Part shown: positions 6,999 through 15,265 of the stretch, in pieces
Numbering within the stretch: the first letter of the stretch is position 1
Layout: each line of letters opens with the position of its first letter
Assembly (NCBI GenBank): GCA_030523715.1
Contig: JAUNHY010000008.1
Coordinates: 1-51,993 of the forward strand
Origin: Candidatus Saccharimonadota bacterium
Lineage (GTDB): Bacteria > Patescibacteriota > Saccharimonadia > Saccharimonadales > Saccharimonadaceae
Reading direction: 5' to 3'
Length of the DNA stretch: 51,993 nt
Program-made: the position numbers and the translations under genes
Notes under the pieces: generated by a model
What the model was told of the DNA's origin: nothing
Seen by the model: only the letters and a program-made list of their open reading frames with translations
Database searches by the model: none

Positions 6999-7604
6999 TT
7001 ATAGAATCTTTTCTGGATCGTATTTGTCACTAATTCTTAACGACCAGACATCTGCCAAGAATCGATCGCGTACGCTTTTACGATACAAATAATCGTCGCG
7101 CGTCATAATTGCATAATTAAGCGGTTTACCAACTTTCTTTTCGACAAGCTCCGCCCAGCGAGTTAGCTTGCGCTGGTAATCATCGCCGATAATCAACAAG
7201 TCTAGACCCTCTTGGCCAGGCAAACGGTTCGTAACCAGCAATGCATTTAATAAGTTCTCGACCGGACGCACATATTCTTCCCAAACCGACTTCGGCGCAG
7301 CTGCTTCGGCTACAGTCGTCGAATCGACTTTGCGCGAGAAAATCTCGGTCATTGGACGCGCAAATGGATGTTTCATGTTCGCTGAGTAATATACTTTATT
7401 CTCATAGTTCTCGATTTTAACCAAACCGAGAGCATTTAAGTTCGTAAGTTCCCTACGAACTGAATTAATTTGTTCTTCAATTACGCGCGTAATTTCGCGC
7501 ACATAATAAGATTTATCCGGATTTTCAAAGAATAAAGCTAGTAATTTAGCCCTAGTCTTGGAGCCGAACAATTTTTCTAGTGGCATGCTATTATCTTTAC
7601 TCAT
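6999..7604 (-). CDS. Winged-helix transcriptional regulator with nucleotidyltransferase-like C-terminal domain
   Basis: 201 residues. Residues 10-75 form an ArsR-like winged helix: FGSKTRAKLLALFFENPDKS, then YYVREITRVIEEQINSVRRE (recognition region) and LNALGLVKIENYENKVYY (wing). Residues 110-200 resemble the nucleotidyltransferase-like (MNT) module of stand-alone DNA-binding proteins (LDLLIIGDDYQRK, LNYAIMTRDDYLYR), but without a GSxxxGxxxxSDxD catalytic motif. It probably binds DNA and represses nearby genes (inference). A -10 TAAAAT (7614-7619) lies 9 nt before the ATG. The MBL-like gene follows in the same transcript. Confidence 0.65.
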   Translation of the reverse strand: MSKDNSMPLEKLFGSKTRAKLLALFFENPDKSYYVREITRVIEEQINSVRRELTNLNALGLVKIENYENKVYYSANMKHPFARPMTEIFSRKVDSTTVAEAAAPKSVWEEYVRPVENLLNALLVTNRLPGQEGLDLLIIGDDYQRKLTRWAELVEKKVGKPLNYAIMTRDDYLYRKSVRDRFLADVWSLRISDKYDPEKIL

Positions 7605-7636
7605 CTTGAGTATATTTTAGCACGAAACCTTAATAA

Positions 7637-8458
7637 TTATCTACCTAAGTAAAAATTAATTATGCGTTCTTTTGCCCCGATAAGTGGCATCCAAACTATA
7701 TTTTTATTACGTTTAAACCAAGTTAACTGTCTTTTTGCTAAATGCCAGTCATCAACCGCATTCAACTTCACTGCTTCCTCGCGCGAAATATTTCCACGCA
7801 TCATTCCCCAACAAATTGGATAAATATCCGACTTCATCGCTTGACTATCCCAACCATACTCCTCGACCATCCGCAGAGTTTCTTCTTCAATTGGTTGTTC
7901 AAATAATTTATACGCTCTTTGTAGTAGTCTTCCCCTTAAAACATCCCGTTCCCAGTCTATTCCCACAACCAAATACTCGTCGCTCATCACCTCACGGTCT
8001 GAATAAGTTTTTTTAACAACGTCGTTGAAATGATAGTCATAGACCAACGCGTCTACATAAAGCCCCGTCCCACCTGCAATAATTGGAAAATGCCCCCGCG
8101 CCCGAATCTCTGCGATTTTCGCCCGCGCATATTCCACAAAATCCACAACCGTAAATCGATCATTCGGCTCCACTAAATCAATTCCCCAGTGCGGCACGCC
8201 CCGCATTTCCTCAGGAGTTGGTTTAGCCGTCCCAATATCCATCCCCTTATAAATGGCGCGCGAATCGGCCGAGATAATCTCACATTCATGCTCGTTTTTA
8301 GCTAGTTCCAAAGCTACATCAATCGCTAATCCAGTCTTACCAGACGCAGTCGGCCCCACGATCACTAAAATCGGCGCCTTATCCCAGCTACACTTCCCGC
8401 CCCCATCAAAAACAGCAGCCCAACTATTCGCGTCGTAGCTGCTGTTTTGATTATCCAT
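7637..8458 (-). CDS. miaA: tRNA dimethylallyltransferase
   Basis: MiaA transfers an isopentenyl group to A37 of tRNAs reading UNN codons. The P-loop ILVIVGPTASGKTGLA lies at residues 30-45, then ISADSRAIYKGMDIGTAKPT (the DSRQ/DIGTAK region), GVPHWGIDLVEPND and IIAGGTGLYVDALV, all typical. 273 residues is at the short end for the family (about 300), while the first 28 residues form an unusual N-terminal extension before the P-loop. A later start is possible. It begins 4 nt after efp and is the last gene of the rpsF-ssb-rpsR-efp-miaA run. Confidence 0.92.
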   Translation of the reverse strand: MDNQNSSYDANSWAAVFDGGGKCSWDKAPILVIVGPTASGKTGLAIDVALELAKNEHECEIISADSRAIYKGMDIGTAKPTPEEMRGVPHWGIDLVEPNDRFTVVDFVEYARAKIAEIRARGHFPIIAGGTGLYVDALVYDYHFNDVVKKTYSDREVMSDEYLVVGIDWERDVLRGRLLQRAYKLFEQPIEEETLRMVEEYGWDSQAMKSDIYPICWGMMRGNISREEAVKLNAVDDWHLAKRQLTWFKRNKNIVWMPLIGAKERIINFYLGR

Positions 8459-8462
8459 ATAA

Positions 8463-9023
8463 TTATTTTTGGCGCTCGCGATAAGCGTAAGTTTCCGTAT
8501 CGACAGAAATCACATCGCCAGTCTTAATAAACGCTGGAACTTTAACTTCCACGCCGGTCTCAAGCTTGGCATCCTTCTGGACAGAAGATGTCGTATCGCC
8601 TTTTACGACGCTCTCAGTATAGGTAACTTCAAGCCACACATTCTTTGGCAAAACTAAGTTGATTGGGCTATCGTTATAGAACTGAATATCAAAGTTCTCA
8701 CCCTCCTTCATGAAATCCTTCGAATCGCCAACCATATCGGCTTGCAATTCATACTGATTGAAGGTTTCAGGGTTCATGAAATAGAACTTTTCGCCATCAT
8801 TATATAAATATTGCACAGTTTGGTTCGTTACCTCAGCCGGCTCAATCTTTTCCTGACCCTTAAAAGTCTTTGGCAAAAGTGCGCCAGTAATAAGGTTCTT
8901 TACCTTTACGTTCACGATGCTACCACCGCGACCCATAACTTTCTGTGAATACTCGACTACCTTGTATGGCTGACCATCAAGGGTAATCAAGGTATTTTTC
9001 TTTAAATCAGTTGGTCCGTACAT
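8463..9023 (-). CDS. efp: Elongation factor P with arginine at the functional loop tip
   Basis: EF-P rescues ribosomes stalled at consecutive prolines. The 186 residues cover all three domains: YGPTDLKKNTLITLDGQPYK at the N terminus, TVQYLYNDGEKFYFMNPETF in the middle, and the domain III signature LETGVEVKVPAFIKTGDVI near the end. The loop that carries the modified lysine (PGKG in E. coli) reads MGRGG here, so residue 32 is Arg. Arg32 is rhamnosylated by EarP in some proteobacteria; no earP-like gene is in this window. The ATG is preceded by GGAGG 12 nt after rpsR, consistent with one operon. Confidence 0.95.
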   Translation of the reverse strand: MYGPTDLKKNTLITLDGQPYKVVEYSQKVMGRGGSIVNVKVKNLITGALLPKTFKGQEKIEPAEVTNQTVQYLYNDGEKFYFMNPETFNQYELQADMVGDSKDFMKEGENFDIQFYNDSPINLVLPKNVWLEVTYTESVVKGDTTSSVQKDAKLETGVEVKVPAFIKTGDVISVDTETYAYRERQK

Positions 9024-9035
9024 CTCAGACCTCCA

Positions 9036-9233
9036 TTATGCGTTTGCGACAAATGGCATTAAAGCTAGATGACGTGCACGCTTAACGGCGACAGCGAGTT
9101 GGCGCTGTTGCTTTGCAGAAAGACCAGTCTTTGCGATTGGCTCGATGCGACCATATGCATCAACGTAACGCTGTAAAGTCTTTACATCGCGGTAGTCGAA
9201 ATACATATTTGGATCATTCTTGTATCTCTTCAT
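9036..9233 (-). CDS. rpsR: 30S ribosomal protein S18
   Basis: 65 residues containing the S18 core [20 protein letters not shown], then [20 protein letters not shown] and ARHLALMPF. Full length for bS18. It lies directly after ssb in the conserved rpsF-ssb-rpsR order; S18 forms a heterodimer with S6 on the 30S platform. Confidence 0.96.
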   Translation of the reverse strand: MKRYKNDPNMYFDYRDVKTLQRYVDAYGRIEPIAKTGLSAKQQRQLAVAVKRARHLALMPFVANA

Positions 9234-9244
9234 TATTATCCTTT

Positions 9245-9697
9245 CTAAAATGGAATTTCACTTAAGTCGATTGGTTCGTCAGAGATATCGTCTGGGGCAA
9301 CATCTTGGCTATCATTAGATGAACTATTCTTACCGCCAGAATAATTACCGCCATCTCCGCCAGCATTACCGCCAACGAAGTTGAAATCTTCAACGACAAT
9401 TTCGACACGGGAGCGCTTCTGACCTTCCTTATCTTCCCAGCTACGCTGTTCAAGACGACCGGAAACTAGAATGCCACTACCCTTTTTGGCATATTGCGCG
9501 ATGATTTCAGCTGCTCTGCCCCAAGCCGAACAATCAATAAACGATACTGATTCCTGGTTGGTGCCAGAGCTATCTTTATAATTGCGATTTACCGCCACCG
9601 AAAAGCCACAAACCTGTGCTCCACTTGGCGTACTGCGTAATTCTGGGTCACGAGTGATGTTTCCCACAATAATTGCTTTACTAAAACCACGCGCCAT
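9245..9697 (-). CDS. ssb: Single-stranded DNA-binding protein
   Basis: 150 residues. The OB fold spans residues 1-105 with [32 protein letters not shown] and [19 protein letters not shown] Gly/Asn/Ser-rich linker follows, then an acidic tip ending DLSEIPF, the standard SSB tail that recruits replication and repair proteins. It is positioned between rpsF and rpsR, 3 nt after rpsF, as in most bacteria. Confidence 0.96.
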   Translation of the reverse strand: MARGFSKAIIVGNITRDPELRSTPSGAQVCGFSVAVNRNYKDSSGTNQESVSFIDCSAWGRAAEIIAQYAKKGSGILVSGRLEQRSWEDKEGQKRSRVEIVVEDFNFVGGNAGGDGGNYSGGKNSSSNDSQDVAPDDISDEPIDLSEIPF

Positions 9698-9700
9698 ATA

Positions 9701-10051
9701 CTATTCCTCCTCTTTAACTTCTTCTTGCGCTTTGCGTTCTTGGCGTTTTGCTGCCAACTTCTCACGACGTGGATCTTTTGCGACTAGCAAGTAGCGAATA
9801 GCTTCGTCGGTAATGTTAAGTACCGAGGAAATCTTTGCTGGTGCAGCTGCAGGAAGTTCCAATTCGTAGTAATAATAAACCGCGAAATCTTGACCTTTAA
9901 TCTGGTAAGCAAGTTTTTTCTTGCCTTCGTTGGCTTCTTTGGTAATTTTACCGCCGTTGCCCTCGATCAAAGCCTTGATCTTGTCGGTTGCCGGCTCAAG
10001 ATTCATCTCTAAATCAGGATGAACGAGCACGGTTAGTTCGTATTCTCGCAT
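9701..10051 (-). CDS. rpsF: 30S ribosomal protein S6
   Basis: 116 residues with the S6 core MREYELTVLVHPDLE, GKKKLAYQIKGQDFAVYYYY and TDEAIRYLLVAK, followed by a charged C-terminal tail rich in Lys and Glu. An in-frame GTG lies 6 nt upstream at 10057, but AAAGGAG is placed 5 nt before ATG 10051, which is the better start. S6 pairs with S18. It heads the operon and has a structured leader. Confidence 0.95.
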   Translation of the reverse strand: MREYELTVLVHPDLEMNLEPATDKIKALIEGNGGKITKEANEGKKKLAYQIKGQDFAVYYYYELELPAAAPAKISSVLNITDEAIRYLLVAKDPRREKLAAKRQERKAQEEVKEEE

Positions 10052-10069
10052 GAACACTCCTTTGGTTAA

Positions 10070-10104
10070 AGCAAGAGCACAATGTTACCAACCAGTCTCT
10101 TGCT
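10070..10104 (-). promoter_or_regulatory. Hairpin in the rpsF leader (possible S6:S18 autoregulatory site)
   Basis: In the roughly 70-nt leader, AGCAAGAG pairs with CTCTTGCT (plus 10097-10104 and 10070-10077), an 8-bp stem just before the ribosome-binding site. rpsF leaders in many bacteria bind the S6:S18 complex. The CCG motif of the described RNA was not clearly identified, so the link is by position only. Confidence 0.4.
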
Positions 10105-10121
10105 GAGCTAATATTGCTGAC

Positions 10122-10150
10122 ATTATATCACACTTCACCCCTTATAGCAA
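10122..10150 (-). promoter_or_regulatory. Promoter of rpsF-ssb-rpsR-efp-miaA
   Basis: Minus strand -35 TTGCTA (10145-10150), 17-bp spacer, -10 TATAAT (10122-10127). It abuts the terminator of the preceding gene. Confidence 0.75.
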
Positions 10151-10151
10151 G

Positions 10152-10181
10152 GAAAAAGCCCCGGGCGTAAACCCAGGGCTT
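10152..10181 (-). terminator. Terminator of the first acidic paralogue gene
   Basis: On the minus strand AGCCCTGGG pairs with CCCGGGGCT (one G-U pair) around a 6-nt loop, followed by T5. It isolates this gene from the rpsF promoter. Confidence 0.8.
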
Positions 10182-10199
10182 CTCATTAACGTACTTTTG

Positions 10200-10904
10200 T
10201 TATTCTTCGTCGTCTTCGGACTCATCGTTCATCACGGCATCCTTGAACTCCGGATGCGCAGCCAGATATCCTTCCAGCTCCCCGCGAATCTGATCGAGCA
10301 GTTCCAGCAGATCACCGAATTCCTCGCTCAGCTCTTCATCCAGGTCGCCTTCCGACTTTTCGGCCACACCTTCAATCTCGTCCAGGCGCGAATTTACTAG
10401 CACTTTCGCCATCACCAGCGTCGCCGCCCGAATGCCTTCCATCTCGCCGAATTCACGGCCGACGGACTCCAGATAGCAGTCCAGCAAGGCCTGGCTCATC
10501 TGCAGCTCAGAGTTTTCGGCGGTATCAACACGCACCGCCACCCTGAACAAAGCGCCCAGCAGACTATCATCCTCGCCTTCCTTGTCGAGCTCAAAGGTCT
10601 TCAGGTCCAGCGCTTCGCGCCGTTTCGCCAGACGACTCACAGCGCGCATCCGCTCGATAACCGTCGCTGCGTCCTCGGGATTGATGACATAATCATAGTT
10701 GTCGATCTCGTCGACCAACAAATCCGAATCTTTGCCATCCCGCTCCACGATAGTGGAGGCATCTCCGAGCCCATGCATCGCGGTCTCCACCAGCTTCTTC
10801 TGCACGAACGCGTACAGACGCAGGCCAACGTCTTCCATGGCTTCCATCTTCTCCAGTAAGGAGTTGACGAAATCAATGCAGTTGTTAAAATGCGTGTCTT
10901 TCAT
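10200..10904 (-). CDS. Uncharacterised acidic helical protein, paralogue A
   Basis: 234 residues, very acidic, almost all helix, no signal peptide or membrane segment, with an Asp/Glu tail (NDESEDDEE). It is a paralogue of the next gene upstream (11046-11759): both start MK-x-x-x-F-x-N-x-I-x-F, share a middle region of pattern VI-x-P-x-x-A-x-TVI-x-R-x-R and end with a HPE/HPD block. No known family was recognised. ATG 10904 aligns with the paralogue start; an in-frame GTG at 10919 is the alternative. It has a private consensus promoter, a leader of about 70 nt and its own terminator, and its codon choice looks more GC-rich than its neighbours. Confidence 0.6.
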   Translation of the reverse strand: MKDTHFNNCIDFVNSLLEKMEAMEDVGLRLYAFVQKKLVETAMHGLGDASTIVERDGKDSDLLVDEIDNYDYVINPEDAATVIERMRAVSRLAKRREALDLKTFELDKEGEDDSLLGALFRVAVRVDTAENSELQMSQALLDCYLESVGREFGEMEGIRAATLVMAKVLVNSRLDEIEGVAEKSEGDLDEELSEEFGDLLELLDQIRGELEGYLAAHPEFKDAVMNDESEDDEE

Positions 10905-10978
10905 TCGATTCAGAACCACCCTTCTTCAAGATTTTCGAAAGACTGTCCGGAGGCAACAAAATACCACCAAACAATTCC

Positions 10979-11007
10979 ATTATACCATAAAACATGTAAA
11001 AAGTCAA
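10979..11007 (-). promoter_or_regulatory. Strong promoter of acidic paralogue A
   Basis: Minus strand -35 TTGACT (11002-11007), 17-bp spacer, -10 TATAAT (10979-10984), nearly consensus. The predicted leader is about 70 nt. Confidence 0.8.
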
Positions 11008-11011
11008 TAAA

Positions 11012-11036
11012 ATACCCCGAGCCGAAGCCCGGGGAC
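11012..11036 (-). terminator. Terminator of acidic paralogue B
   Basis: Minus strand CCCCGGGC-TTCG-GCTCGGGG, an 8-bp stem with a stable UUCG loop, followed by TATTTTATT. Located between the two paralogues. Confidence 0.8.
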
Positions 11037-11045
11037 GTGTTAGAA

Positions 11046-11759
11046 TCATTCCTCTTCGCAGCCGTCTACTTGATAGTAGTCACAGTTTGCGCAATCACCA
11101 TTGCACTTCCCGTAAACGTTTCCGTAGTCTGGATGACGTTCGAGCAACAGATGAATACGATCATGCAGCTCATCCTCCAAACGAAAGGCCTCATTCATTA
11201 TATCGGCCTGTTCGCCAGTCAGAAATTCATGGCCCTTCATGCGCTCCAGCAGGTTCTCGATCGCCTCCAGCGCCATCAGAAGCAGCATATACAGCTGATG
11301 ACCAGTTTCACCAAGCTCGACGTCGCTCCAGCAATCATCCAGCTCGATGGCCATTTTTGCCAACAGGTTCTCCTCGTCCGGAGCCCCGTTTTCCAGGATT
11401 TCTCCCGTATCGACGTCCACCGCAGCCATCTGATCACCAATCCGAAGCGTTTTATACTTCGGAAGCTCGTCACGCTCGTCGATCAAGCAATTTGTCATGC
11501 GCACGCGCGAGATGACCGTTTGCGCCGTCAGCGGCGTGATAACGACAGATTCGTCATCCAGCAAGTCCTGAAAAGCATCAATCTCAATCTCTTTATACTT
11601 AATCTTCGTCGCATTTCTGCGCAGAATATCCAAGCCAGGATCGACGACATGCTCCAGAACCATCTGGCCACCCAGCAGCCCCAACCCATCCAGTGACATA
11701 ACCCCCGACATCACCGCGCGAATGAAGTTGATTCCATTCACAAAAGTTTCGTTTTTCAT
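11046..11759 (-). CDS. Uncharacterised acidic helical protein, paralogue B
   Basis: 237 residues, acidic, predicted helical, cytosolic. It is homologous along its length to the neighbouring paralogue A, but its end differs: it carries a cysteine cluster, GKCNGDCANCDYYQVDGC, that could bind a metal. This cluster is absent from the paralogue, whose tail is only acidic. No family recognised, no function assigned. Two ATGs in tandem (11762 and 11759) are possible; the second aligns with the paralogue start. GGGGGA lies upstream. GC content in this stretch is about 50-55 percent in lines sampled by eye, above most of the window. Confidence 0.6.
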   Translation of the reverse strand: MKNETFVNGINFIRAVMSGVMSLDGLGLLGGQMVLEHVVDPGLDILRRNATKIKYKEIEIDAFQDLLDDESVVITPLTAQTVISRVRMTNCLIDERDELPKYKTLRIGDQMAAVDVDTGEILENGAPDEENLLAKMAIELDDCWSDVELGETGHQLYMLLLMALEAIENLLERMKGHEFLTGEQADIMNEAFRLEDELHDRIHLLLERHPDYGNVYGKCNGDCANCDYYQVDGCEEE

Positions 11760-11809
11760 CATGGCATTCCCCCAATCTCATTTTTTGAAAAACTTGTTGC
11801 AACTTTTGC

Positions 11810-12303
11810 TTAGAAGTTGTTTTCTCTGATTGCCTCCTTAACCTTTTTTAAGAGTTTCTCGTGCGCTTCTTGTGCATCGGCGTATTCCGAACCCCCCTGC
11901 GTTCCCGCCAATGCTCTGTACGGCACCCAGAACGTTATCGTATCCAAAAAGCGCTTCTGCATATGTAGCGTCATTAAGATGAAGTCATATTGCAACTGCA
12001 CCACATCTCGTACATCATCGTTCAGGTTGCCATCAATGAATACCAACAAAGCCTCAATGAATTCACGCTGGTCTTAAAAGTCTGCGCAAAATGAATCTGC
12101 CACATGGTGCCTTCAGCCGCATCGCTATACTCATCGAGCAATACCGCCTTCAGCTTTCCCATCAGATCATTGCCACATGGCACCACTTGGTTTGTCTCGC
12201 AAAGATACCTGTAGTAACATTCCGTGTCTAGCCCTCGGGCAAGCATCGGCGACACTACCTGTTCATTGCACCGTCTTACATAGTCCTTGCTCATATTACT
12301 CAA
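11810..12303 (-). pseudogene. Uncharacterised gene broken by a single-base frameshift
   Basis: Two overlapping minus-strand frames look like one protein. The 5' part runs from TTG 12303 (with AAGGAGG upstream) or ATG 12294 through QIHFAQTFK and then meets a stop after about 23 unlikely residues (12022). The 3' part continues in the -1 frame as DQREFIEALLVFIDGNLNDD to NNF at 11810. Restoring one A in the sequence ACTTTTAAGACC (plus about 12068-12080) gives a continuous product of about 164 residues. The fusion site is not a canonical slippery heptamer. It may be a recent pseudogene or an assembly error. The product is not recognised; it lies in the same lineage-specific block as the acidic paralogues. 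Confidence 0.55.
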
Positions 12304-12343
12304 GCAGACCACCTCCTTATGAATCGGTCGCAATCAGAAAAGA

Positions 12344-12375
12344 TAAAAAAGAACGTCAAAGTCACCTTTGACGTT
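12344..12375 (-). terminator. Terminator of the UvrD/PcrA helicase gene
   Basis: Minus strand AACGTCAAAG / CTTTGACGTT perfect 10-bp stem (12352-12361 and 12366-12375) with a 4-nt loop, followed by CTTTTTTATC. Confidence 0.88.
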
Positions 12376-12389
12376 TATATAATATAACA

Positions 12390-14396
12390 TTATTCATAAA
12401 TTGGCAAGTCTGGCGGAAATGGATCAAAATCATCTCGATCCGATTCAAAGCTATGCTTTCCTGGTTTCCGCGCCCACAAACCATCACTATAATCATCCTC
12501 ACCAAAATCGTCATCGTCCGTAAAACCATCGCCGTCCAAATCATGGCTTCCATACGGGTTAAAACCCAAATCGTTCAAAAAACGCGATGGAAAATTATAA
12601 CTCCGACCACCAAACGCAAAGCGCGACTGCGCATAAGTCAAAAACAACTCTCGCATTGCCCGCGTCATCCCTACATAAGCCAAACGGCGCTCCTCTTCCA
12701 CGTCTTCTGCCGATTCGTCCATTGAACGCACATGCGGCAACAATCCCTCTTCCATGCCGACCAAGAAGACTACTGGAAATTCCAAACCCTTGGCAGCATG
12801 CAAGGTCATTAAAGTCACCGCATTCTCGCCTACACTCTCATCTGCCGACGACATGAGGGCTGCATCCGCCAAAAACTCGTCCAGCGATGCGTAAGCACCT
12901 GCCTGACCAATCAAGGCCGTCAGGTTTTCGTTGCGTTCCTCCGCCTTAAGCTTATCGCCATCATTCAAATACCCTCGGTAGTCAATGTCGCGCAATAATT
13001 CTTCAATAATTTCCGCCGGCCCCACGCCCGCCTCGGTTTTCTTGCGCAATTTCGCCAGGATACCATCAAATTTCTCGTAAGCATGCAGGACTTTCGTCGT
13101 CGAAAGATTCTTTTCTCCAGCTAGAATCTTCTGCTTCGATACTTCCCCAATTCCGCGCGTTGGCACATTTATCACCCTCTCAAATGACACGATATCCTGC
13201 GGATTCACAATTAAATGTAAATATGCCACGATATCTTTAATCTCTTTACGATCATAAAAACGCACCCCGCCTACTAGCTTGTACGGAATCTTATAGTCCA
13301 TAAAAGCTTTTTCAAAAGCTTGCGATTGCGCATTCGTCCGATAAAGCACCGCGAAATCCGACAGCGACCTGCCACTACTCCTAATAATATTCGCTACATA
13401 GCGCGCTTCGTCTTGCTCATCGCGCGCCTCGTGTACTTCAATCGGCGCACCCTTACCAAGCTCCGTAAATAATACTTTATCGCTGCGCTGAGTATTTTTC
13501 GTAATCACCTTTTGCGCTGCATCCAAAATATTCTGCGTCGAACGATAATTTTGTTCCAATTTCACCACTTTGGCACCTGGAAAATCTCGTTCAAAGTTCA
13601 GGATATTTGTAAAATCCGCACCTCGCCACGAGTAAATTGACTGCCAATCATCGCCTACACAACAAATGTTGCGCTCATCATTCACGAGCAACTTAACCAT
13701 CTCATACTGAATATGGTTCGTATCTTGATACTCATCGATCAAAATATGTTTAAACTTGGCACGCCATTTAGCCCGAATATCCGTTCGCGTACGCAATAAC
13801 CGCGCAACGTACACCAATAGATCATCAAAATCTACCGCATCCGCCTTCATGCGTAAATCTTCATAACGCTCATACACCTCTGCAATCTGTTTCTGATTCG
13901 GATAAAAAGCCCGTTCCAACATATCGTCGGGACTTTCGCCCTCGTTTTTAGCCTTCGAAATCGCCGCTTCGCAAGCCTTTGGCTTTACGCTTTTATCACT
14001 AATATGCAACTCTTTCATCGCGCGCTTAATTAACGCCAATCTGTCATCCGTATCATAAATCACAAAATTTTTTGACAGACCAACACTATCCGCTTCAATT
14101 CGTAAAATTTTTACGCAAATCGAATGAAAAGTCCCCATCCATGGCATAAAACTGAAGGAATTTTCCATATCTAGTAGCTTCGCCAAGCGCTCGCGCATCT
14201 CTCGCGCCGCCTTATTCGTAAAAGTTAGCGCCAAAATCTCGTACGGTTGCACGCCATTTGCTATCAAATTCGCAATCCTATGCGTCAAAGTTTTAGTTTT
14301 TCCCGAGCCCGCACCCGCCAAAATCAACACTGGACCAACCAAAGTCTCTACGGCATCCTTCTGTGCCGGGTTCAACCCCTCCAAAATTTTCGTCAT
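12390..14396 (-). CDS. pcrA: UvrD/PcrA-type superfamily 1A DNA helicase
   Basis: 668 residues. Helicase motifs in order: Walker A LILAGAGSGKTKTLT (about 24-38), TFTNKAAREMRER (Ia), HILIDEYQDTNHIQYEM (II), CVGDDWQSIYSWRGAD (III), LEQNYRSTQNIL (IV), VTLMTLHAAKGLEFPVVF (V) and EEERRLAYVGMTRA (VI). This is a 3'-5' helicase of repair and replication-conflict resolution. The usual C-terminal RNA polymerase-binding Tudor region is not evident; instead there is an Asp-rich tail (DGDGFTDDDDFGEDDY). A -10 TAAAAT (14403-14408) ends 6 nt before ATG, so the transcript is probably leaderless. Confidence 0.93.
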   Translation of the reverse strand: MTKILEGLNPAQKDAVETLVGPVLILAGAGSGKTKTLTHRIANLIANGVQPYEILALTFTNKAAREMRERLAKLLDMENSFSFMPWMGTFHSICVKILRIEADSVGLSKNFVIYDTDDRLALIKRAMKELHISDKSVKPKACEAAISKAKNEGESPDDMLERAFYPNQKQIAEVYERYEDLRMKADAVDFDDLLVYVARLLRTRTDIRAKWRAKFKHILIDEYQDTNHIQYEMVKLLVNDERNICCVGDDWQSIYSWRGADFTNILNFERDFPGAKVVKLEQNYRSTQNILDAAQKVITKNTQRSDKVLFTELGKGAPIEVHEARDEQDEARYVANIIRSSGRSLSDFAVLYRTNAQSQAFEKAFMDYKIPYKLVGGVRFYDRKEIKDIVAYLHLIVNPQDIVSFERVINVPTRGIGEVSKQKILAGEKNLSTTKVLHAYEKFDGILAKLRKKTEAGVGPAEIIEELLRDIDYRGYLNDGDKLKAEERNENLTALIGQAGAYASLDEFLADAALMSSADESVGENAVTLMTLHAAKGLEFPVVFLVGMEEGLLPHVRSMDESAEDVEEERRLAYVGMTRAMRELFLTYAQSRFAFGGRSYNFPSRFLNDLGFNPYGSHDLDGDGFTDDDDFGEDDYSDGLWARKPGKHSFESDRDDFDPFPPDLPIYE

Positions 14397-14425
14397 GTAT
14401 CTATTTTACCCCAAATTCGCCCCAC

Positions 14426-14449
14426 CAAAAAGCGCCCCGTAGGGCGCTC
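14426..14449 (-). terminator. Terminator of the three-paralogue membrane protein operon
   Basis: Minus strand AGCGCCC-TACG-GGGCGCT, a 7-bp GC-rich stem, followed by T5. Located after the stop at 14462. Confidence 0.85.
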
Positions 14450-14461
14450 TTTAAATCTTTG

Positions 14462-15250
14462 TTACATAGTGGATAATGTTGATAGCATATCGACAGACAT
14501 CTTTATATGGCCACCATCTTTCGTAACCAATGTCACGCCACCGCCGTCAGCCAGCATAGTGCTCATAACACTGACGACATCTTTATATTCGCCAACATTC
14601 TTGGTTAACTTCGTTTTTACGACATTTGTACCATTCGTGAAGTCTGGCATCACATAAAGCCAGTCTACTGTGCCATCTTTCTTAACAAATGCTGTATTCC
14701 AGCCATTCCAACTCTGACCAAACCCGACATCATAAATCGATACAACATTAGTAATATCAAGCTTATAACCGCTTATTTCAGTAAATGATCCGTCAACTTC
14801 TTCGCCGTAGCCATAAGCGAACACGTAATCCGTAATGTCCTTATCTGTTATTTTGTAAGAACCATATTTTCCGGATATTGCACTAGAATCTATCTTTACG
14901 CCAACAAAATCCAAGCCACCCACATTGATACGCCAATCTCCTGGCACTAAATAAGTATCACCAGTTTTTGTCACATAATACGTGCCGTACGAACCGCTAT
15001 AAACAAAACCAGTTGACGCTACAGAATTATTTCCCTCATCACCACTATTTTCGCCATTATTCTCCGTCGTGTCATTGATGCAATTTGTTGTAGGTGCTGG
15101 CTTCGCAATTACCTTGCTATACACAATGTATCCACATGCGCCTAAAGCAATTAATGCAAATACGACACATAAAATGCCTGCCGCACCACCTTTTTTCTTC
15201 TCTGGCGCCGCCACTGGAGTAGGCGCAGGGGCTGTTGTTTGTTCTTCCAT
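14462..15250 (-). CDS. Membrane-anchored surface protein, paralogue 3 of 3
   Basis: 262 residues. A short cytoplasmic Pro/Ala-rich and KKK segment (1-24) leads into a single membrane helix GILCVVFALIALGACGYIVY (about 25-44), then an Asn/Glu/Gly-rich linker and a beta-rich ectodomain (about 80-262) with many Tyr, Gly and Val. The anchor region is nearly the same as in the two genes upstream, while the ectodomain differs. A cysteine in the linker (TTNCIND) is shared with paralogue 2. Orientation N-in/C-out is inferred from the positive charges before the helix. No known domain recognised. Confidence 0.6.
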   Translation of the reverse strand: MEEQTTAPAPTPVAAPEKKKGGAAGILCVVFALIALGACGYIVYSKVIAKPAPTTNCINDTTENNGENSGDEGNNSVASTGFVYSGSYGTYYVTKTGDTYLVPGDWRINVGGLDFVGVKIDSSAISGKYGSYKITDKDITDYVFAYGYGEEVDGSFTEISGYKLDITNVVSIYDVGFGQSWNGWNTAFVKKDGTVDWLYVMPDFTNGTNVVKTKLTKNVGEYKDVVSVMSTMLADGGGVTLVTKDGGHIKMSVDMLSTLSTM

Positions 15251-15265
15251 TTAACCTCCTTATAA

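Noticed and set aside
10890-11696. Plus-strand 268-codon open frame antisense to acidic paralogue B
   Set aside because: It lacks a plausible ribosome-binding site, covers the promoter and terminator of the opposite genes, and its composition mirrors the minus-strand codons.
12060-12085. Programmed -1 frameshift site in the broken gene
   Set aside because: No canonical X XXY YYZ heptamer, and a stop in the target frame sits directly before the joint; an indel is simpler.
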